Source: UBA10939 sp050942745
GTDB taxonomy: Bacteria; Myxococcota; Myxococcia; Myxococcales; UBA5297
Length of the DNA stretch: 9,864 nucleotides
NCBI GenBank assembly: GCA_050942745.1
Contig: JBMNNX010000251.1
Span: 1 to 9,864 of the forward strand
Reading direction: 5' to 3'
The notes beneath the pieces are model-generated. The model worked only from the letters and a program-made list of their open reading frames with translations, made no database searches and was not told the DNA's origin. The translations under genes and the position numbers were made by a program. Below are positions 6,714 through 9,864 of the stretch, piece by piece (position 1 is the stretch's first letter; each line of letters opens with the position of its first letter).

Positions 6714-8168
6714 ATGGGTGACATCGAGCGGCTGGTCGCCGCTGCCGACGACGGAACGGTCGACGACGAGTTCTTGAAGCACCTCTCGCGAGGCGGCGAG
6801 CTGCTGTCGGCCGGCCAGATCCACGAGGCGAAGGAGGCGCTCGAGAAGGCGTTCAACCTGCAGCCGAAGAACCAGAAGGCCCAGAACCTGCTCGGCCTCA
6901 CCTACTTCAAGCTCGGCTCCTTCGACCGCGCCGCCGAGATCTACGAGCTGCTGGTGCGCGACAACCCGGTGGATCCGACCCTGCGGGTCAACCTGGGGCT
7001 GGTCTACCTGAAGGCGAACGCGCTCGAGCGGGCGACCCGCGAGTTCGAGACCGCGGTCGATCTCGCGCCCGATCACAAGAAGGCCCAGAACTACCTCGGG
7101 CTCGCGTACGCCCAGGCCGGCGACTACGCGCGGGCCAAGGACTGCTTCGTCGCCGCCGGCAGCCTGACGATGGCCGAGCGCATGGAGCGCGCGCTCAAGG
7201 ATCCGACCAAGGCCCCGCGCGTGGGCGGTGGGGAGGACGGCGCGGCCCCGCCGGCCAAGTCCTCGCTGAGCGAGAAGATCCGCGCGGCGAAGCAGACCGG
7301 CGAGATCGAGGTGGAGATCGAGGTTGACGCCGGCGACGAGCAGCCCGAAACCCCGGTGAACGCCTGGGACATCGAGGCGAGCGGCGAGGCGAGCGCGCCG
7401 GTGCAGCCCGCGCCCGAGCCCCAGCCCGCGGCGGCGACGGCGGCCGAAGTCGCGGCCGCGCCTCCCGCCGCGGCGCTCGAGCCCGCGCCGGAGGCGAGCG
7501 CCTGGCAGGGGCAGCAGGGCGTGGGCGGCTATGCGACAGCCTCGCTCGAGCAGATGAGCGCCGTCACGGCGGTGGCGCCGCGCGAGAGCGTGAGCGTCTT
7601 CGAGGTTGGCGATCTCGTGTACGTGCGCGTCGCGGGCGAGATCCTGACCCGCCTCGAGGGCCTGCTCGCCGCGCTCGGCAGCTTGCAGTACGTGCCCGAG
7701 ATGAAGCGGTTCCGCGGCCGAGCGACCGACAAGGTCTTCGGCGACGGCGAGCGCCGGATGGTGCGCGTCTCGGGCAACGGGCAGCTCGTGCTGGACCTGA
7801 AGGGGCGCAACTTCGTCGTCATCGACCTCGTCGATGAGTCGGCCTACTTCCGCGAGGACCTGGTCTTTGCGTTCGAGGAGACGGTCGTCTTCGAGAACGG
7901 CCGCGTGCCTTCGAAGGTCGCGCCCGACTTGCATCTCGTGCACCTGCGCGGCAGCGGCAAGGTGCTGCTGTGCGTGCCCGGAGCGCTGCGCACCGTCGGC
8001 ATCGCCGGCGCTCCCTGCACCGTGCCCATGAACGCGCTCGTCGGCTGGCATGGGCTGCTCACCCCGCGCATCGTCGCCTTGCCCGACGAGCAGACCCCGG
8101 TGATCCCCGTCGTCGAGTTGACCGGCGAGGGCTACGCCATCCTGACCGGCTTCAAGCCGGCGTGCTGA
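6714..8168 (+). CDS. TPR-repeat protein with C-terminal AIM24 domain
   Basis: The product has 484 residues. Residues about 23-150 form roughly four tetratricopeptide repeats, with typical pairs such as NLLGLTYFKLGSFDRAAEIY (58-77), VNLGLVYLKANALERATREF (92-111) and NYLGLAYAQAGDYARAKDCF (126-145). TPRs are protein-binding scaffolds. Residues about 165-275 are a low-complexity Ala/Pro/Glu linker, probably disordered. Residues about 295-480 resemble the AIM24 family: G-Q-L-V-L-D-L-K-G near 356-364, a LVFAFEETVVFENG segment near 383-396, and LRGSGKVLLCVPGALRTVGI at 411-430. This beta-rich fold is known from yeast mitochondrial Aim24 and from bacterial proteins whose biochemical function is mostly unknown. 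There is no signal peptide or membrane segment, so it should be cytosolic. GTGAGG (6701-6706) lies 7 bases before ATG 6714. The last residue is Cys, which may be chance. Confidence 0.85.
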   Translation: MGDIERLVAAADDGTVDDEFLKHLSRGGELLSAGQIHEAKEALEKAFNLQPKNQKAQNLLGLTYFKLGSFDRAAEIYELLVRDNPVDPTLRVNLGLVYLKANALERATREFETAVDLAPDHKKAQNYLGLAYAQAGDYARAKDCFVAAGSLTMAERMERALKDPTKAPRVGGGEDGAAPPAKSSLSEKIRAAKQTGEIEVEIEVDAGDEQPETPVNAWDIEASGEASAPVQPAPEPQPAAATAAEVAAAPPAAALEPAPEASAWQGQQGVGGYATASLEQMSAVTAVAPRESVSVFEVGDLVYVRVAGEILTRLEGLLAALGSLQYVPEMKRFRGRATDKVFGDGERRMVRVSGNGQLVLDLKGRNFVVIDLVDESAYFREDLVFAFEETVVFENGRVPSKVAPDLHLVHLRGSGKVLLCVPGALRTVGIAGAPCTVPMNALVGWHGLLTPRIVALPDEQTPVIPVVELTGEGYAILTGFKPAC

Positions 8169-8187
8169 GGCGGCGGGGCAGCGGGCT

Positions 8188-8220
8188 CGCGGACGAAGGC
8201 AGTCGGGGCGCGGACGAAGG
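8188..8220 (+). repeat. Short direct repeat CGCGGACGAAGG, two copies
   Basis: The 12-base sequence CGCGGACGAAGG occurs at 8188-8199 and again at 8209-8220, a 21-base period. Its GACGAAGG core is nearly the reverse complement of the CCTTCGTG found in the neighbouring 43-base repeat, so the two repeat groups could partly pair with each other. Confidence 0.6.
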
Positions 8221-8288
8221 ATGTGCCGGGGGAGGGGGACCGTTGGCGTCTCCCCGGCCGGCCTGACGCGACACGGGCAAGGTCCGGC

Positions 8289-8396
8289 GCGCCGGCCTTC
8301 GTGTCGGCGGCGCGATTGCTCGCGCCTGCGAGCGCCGGCCTTCGTGCTGGCGTCGCGAATGCGGGCGCCCGCAAGTGTCCCGGCTCGCCGGCCTTC
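8289..8396 (+). repeat. Imperfect 43-base tandem repeat with GCGCCGGCCTTCGTG core
   Basis: Unit 1 (8289-8331) and unit 2 (8332-8374) abut. Both begin with GCGCCGGCCTTCGTG, and by hand count they match at 35 of 43 positions. A third, partial copy of the core (CGCCGGCCTTC) lies at 8386-8396, 53 bases further on. The repeat is non-coding as far as I can tell. Confidence 0.7.
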
Positions 8397-8556
8397 TCGC
8401 CGGCCCGAAGTGCTATCACGAGCGTGGGCGGCGGAGCTCTACTCCACCTCTTCGAACACGAGGGGCGAGCGGCGGTGCGCCAGCGAGGGATGGGCGGCAG
8501 ACCTCCACCTCTCGGCACTGTCCACTACTCGTCTTTCACGCTGCGCTTGGGAAGGC

Positions 8557-8562
8557 TATGCT
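8557..8562 (+). promoter_or_regulatory. Possible -10 element just upstream of pgsA
   Basis: TATGCT matches the -10 consensus at four of six bases and ends 9 bases before ATG 8572. Transcription would then start only a few bases before the start codon, giving a leaderless or nearly leaderless mRNA. That fits the absence of a well-spaced Shine-Dalgarno. The -35 side (CTTTCA, 8533-8538) is weak, so this is tentative. Confidence 0.25.
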
Positions 8563-8571
8563 GCCCCGGCC

Positions 8572-9228
8572 ATGGCGAAGACCCTCAAGGAAGAGTTCCT
8601 CAACCTGCCGAACATGCTGACCATCGCGCGGATCCTGGTGATCCCCGCGTTTATCCTCCTCACCTACTGGGCCGATCCCGTCTCCTCGTACTGGTCGGCG
8701 GTCATCTTTGCCGGCGCCTCGATCACCGACGTGATCGACGGCTGGTTGGCGCGCCGCAAGGGCCTTGTGACCGTGGTGGGCAAGTTCCTCGACCCGCTCG
8801 CGGACAAGCTGATCGTGATGGCGGCGTTGGTGATGCTCGTCAGGCTCGGGCGGGTGGCGAGTGGCCTGGTCATCGTGCTGCTCGCGCGCGAGTTCATCGT
8901 GACCGGGCTGCGCACCATCGCCGCGAGCGAGGGGATGGTCATCGCCGCAGGGCAGGGCGGCAAGTGGAAGACGTCCCTGCAGCTCAGCGGCATCTGCTGC
9001 CTGCTCGTGCACTACAGCTACGACGTGAACTTCCTCTTCTTCCGCCTCCAGACCGACTTCAACAAGGTGGGCACGTGGCTGCTGTGGCTGTCGGTCATCG
9101 CCTCGGTCGCGTCGGCGGTGCAGTACTTCAAGGCATTCCTCGACGTGATGGCCGGCAAGGAGAAGCGAGCCGCCGCGCAGCAGCAGGCGATCGAGGCCGG
9201 GCGAACGAGTGTTGAAAAAACTGCTTGA
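8572..9228 (+). CDS. pgsA: CDP-diacylglycerol-glycerol-3-phosphate 3-phosphatidyltransferase
   Basis: PgsA transfers the phosphatidyl group of CDP-diacylglycerol to glycerol-3-phosphate, making phosphatidylglycerophosphate, the committed step to phosphatidylglycerol and cardiolipin in the inner membrane. The 218-residue product begins MAKTLKEEFLNLPNMLTIAR, the usual N-terminal pattern. It carries a complete CDP-alcohol phosphotransferase motif: D53xxD56G57xxA60R61, eight residues, G70xxxD74xxxD78, all metal and substrate ligands present. The PgsA-typical AREFIVTGLR (105-114) and GKWKT (130-134) follow, with several membrane helices. It is longer than the E. coli enzyme (182), partly through a charged tail from about 195. 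ATG 8572 is the only sensible start, though no close Shine-Dalgarno precedes it; GGGAAGG at 8549-8555 is about 16 bases away. The stop overlaps the promoter of the downstream tRNA gene. Confidence 0.95.
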   Translation: MAKTLKEEFLNLPNMLTIARILVIPAFILLTYWADPVSSYWSAVIFAGASITDVIDGWLARRKGLVTVVGKFLDPLADKLIVMAALVMLVRLGRVASGLVIVLLAREFIVTGLRTIAASEGMVIAAGQGGKWKTSLQLSGICCLLVHYSYDVNFLFFRLQTDFNKVGTWLLWLSVIASVASAVQYFKAFLDVMAGKEKRAAAQQQAIEAGRTSVEKTA

Positions 9229-9253
9229 CCCGCTCCGCGGTCTGGCCTATACA
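9225..9253 (+). promoter_or_regulatory. Sigma-70 promoter of the tRNA-Gly gene
   Basis: TTGACC (9225-9230) and TATACA (9248-9253) are each five of six to consensus and are separated by exactly 17 bases. The -35 overlaps the pgsA stop codon (TGA 9226-9228). A GC-rich stretch (CGCTCGCG) follows the -10, a feature of stable-RNA promoters under stringent control. Predicted start is near 9260, about 50 bases before the tRNA. Confidence 0.75.
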
Positions 9254-9308
9254 CGCTCGCGTTCGACGGCAGCCGATGGCAGCAACGGCGGCGGCGAGCA
9301 GCAAATAC

Positions 9309-9380
9309 GCGGGAATAGCTCAGTGGTAGAGCATCGCCTTGCCAAGGCGAGGGTCGAGGGTTCAAATCCCTTTTCCCGCT
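9309..9380 (+). tRNA. tRNA-Gly (anticodon GCC)
   Basis: The full cloverleaf can be drawn by hand. The acceptor stem is GCGGGAA (9309-9315) paired with TTCCCGC (9373-9379), and the D arm is GCTC/GAGC (9318-9321 and 9329-9332). The anticodon stem is TCGCC/GGCGA around the loop TTGCCAA, with anticodon GCC at 9341-9343. The T arm is GAGGG/CCCTT with loop TTCAAAT, one G-T wobble, and the discriminator base is T at 9380. CCA is not encoded (CAC follows), so it must be added by a nucleotidyltransferase. It decodes GGC and GGU. It follows pgsA, as glyW does in E. coli. Confidence 0.97.
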
Positions 9381-9389
9381 CACGAAAAG

Positions 9390-9426
9390 ACGCCTGGTTC
9401 CTTGAGGGAGCCGGGCGTTTTGCTTT
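9390..9426 (+). terminator. Rho-independent terminator of the tRNA-Gly gene
   Basis: ACGCCTGGTTCC (9390-9401) pairs over 12 positions, including two G-T wobbles, with GGAGCCGGGCGT (9407-9418) around the five-base loop TTGAG. The stem is followed by TTTGCTTT. It starts ten bases after the tRNA 3' end and marks a one-gene transcription unit. Confidence 0.85.
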
Positions 9427-9813
9427 ACGGGTTCGCACGCGCGGAGTTGCTTTGCGGCGCCCACGAGCTCCGAGACTTACCCGCCCGCGGACCAGCAGAT
9501 CGAGCCGGCCCGAGCGGGCACCGCAGCGAAGCGGGGCGATGACGAACGCCGAGCGTTGGCGTGTTGCCGTCGGGTGGCCGTTCTCCTGGGGCCATCAAGC
9601 GACGCGGCCCCGTTGCCACCAAAGCTGCCTCTCGGTCACAACTGGCTGGGACACCCTCGCGCGTCTGCGAAGACTTCGATGGCAAGAATTACTTGGCGTC
9701 GAACGCGAGGCTCGCTCTCCGAATCGCGGATCGCCGTGCCCTCTGTGCCAACGTGCGTGAGACACCGACCCCACTCGCAATTACTGTAGGACGAGGGCGG
9801 GGAGAGAAGACGT
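9427..9813. other. Intergenic region with no recognisable gene
   Basis: This 387-base stretch between the tRNA terminator and the last gene has short open frames on both strands, for example a 73-codon frame from ATG 9539 on the plus strand. None has the G/C-rich third positions of neighbouring genes, a convincing Shine-Dalgarno or a familiar protein. From about 9540 the DNA is visibly less GC-rich than the rest of the window. It could be plain intergenic sequence or a degraded remnant. I find no repeat of the tRNA 3' end that would mark an integrated element. Confidence 0.55.
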
Positions 9814-9864
9814 ATGCGCACCAAGAAGACCCAGCCCGAAACCGCCGTGGACCCCGCCGCTGGG
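9814..9864 (+). CDS. Start of an unidentified gene, 3' partial
   Basis: ATG 9814 is preceded by GGGGAGAG (9799-9806), with GGAG 9 bases upstream of the start, and the frame stays open to the right edge. Only 17 residues are visible, MRTKKTQPETAVDPAAG. They are hydrophilic, with no signal peptide, and too few to suggest a function. The G/C-rich third positions over these codons support a real gene. Confidence 0.55.
   Translation, partial: MRTKKTQPETAVDPAAG

Larger units (their letters stand above)
8169..8571. other. Gene-free region upstream of pgsA
   Basis: These 403 bases hold no supported gene. The frame leading into pgsA is open from about 8221 but has no usable start, and its translation is Arg/Ala-rich noise. 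The stretch contains short GC-rich repeats (8188-8220 and 8289-8396, listed separately). CTCCACCTCT also occurs twice, near 8441-8450 and 8502-8511. A promoter for pgsA is expected near its right end. Confidence 0.65.

Noticed and set aside
6048..8051. A 667-codon minus-strand frame opposite the transglycosylase and TPR-AIM24 genes
   Set aside because: Its His/Gly/Arg/Leu-rich low-complexity translation is typical of an antisense shadow in GC-rich DNA, and both plus-strand genes are clearly recognisable.
8289..8396. CRISPR-like array
   Set aside because: Units abut without unique spacers, are imperfect and number only two to three; no cas genes are present.
8132..8518. A minus-strand 128-codon frame across the repeat region before pgsA
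   Set aside because: Its translation is low-complexity Ala/Pro/Arg, partly from the DNA repeats, with no recognisable domain, and it runs into the end of the TPR-AIM24 gene.
9018..9464. A minus-strand frame encoding KRDLNPRPSPWQGDALPLSYS
   Set aside because: This is the antisense translation of the tRNA-Gly gene, a familiar false protein in databases.
9539..9760. A 73-codon plus-strand frame after the tRNA terminator
   Set aside because: Third positions lack the strong G/C bias of the real genes, no good Shine-Dalgarno precedes it, and the translation is Trp/Arg-rich with no recognisable motif.

Overview
The window is very GC-rich DNA (by eye about 70 %) with strong G/C preference at third codon positions. 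The gene types suggest a deltaproteobacterial or Myxococcota-like chromosome: a nucleotide-transporter-like protein fused to HEAT repeats and a cyclic-nucleotide-binding domain, a TPR protein fused to an AIM24 domain, a DUF4124 lytic transglycosylase and an unrecognised lipoprotein. The taxonomic guess rests on gene types alone. I see no phage, transposon, CRISPR or plasmid functions.

Layout. Bases 2-637 hold the 3' part of a lipoprotein gene, cut by the left edge. It is followed on the same strand, probably co-transcribed, by a roughly 1,050-residue membrane protein (686-3838, possibly from a CTG at 662) with an NTT-like transporter domain, a long HEAT solenoid and a cNMP-binding domain. A gene-free convergent gap (3839-4202) carries a hairpin that reads as a terminator on the minus strand. 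nadB (L-aspartate oxidase, NAD synthesis) lies on the minus strand at 4203-5801. Its complete FAD-binding N-terminus is reached only by starting at an ATT codon behind a strong Shine-Dalgarno. A 234-base divergent intergenic region separates nadB from a secreted DUF4124 + SLT lytic transglycosylase (6036-6674), which ends in a possible terminator hairpin. It is followed by the TPR-AIM24 protein (6714-8168). A 403-base gene-free stretch with short GC-rich repeats precedes pgsA (8572-9228, phosphatidylglycerophosphate synthase). A tRNA-Gly(GCC) gene follows at 9309-9380, with its own promoter overlapping the pgsA stop codon and a strong terminator behind it. After a gap of about 390 bases with different base composition, the first 17 codons of another gene run off the right edge.

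How they work together. Most of this is core metabolism and envelope biology: NAD precursor synthesis, phospholipid synthesis, peptidoglycan cleavage and translation. The two unusual multidomain proteins (NTT-HEAT-cNMP and TPR-AIM24) are the least understood parts. The pgsA-tRNA-Gly(GCC) order matches pgsA-glyW of Escherichia coli. I find no convincing evidence of a wholly new multi-gene system. The best leads are the non-canonical start codons of two genes and the architecture of the fused transporter.
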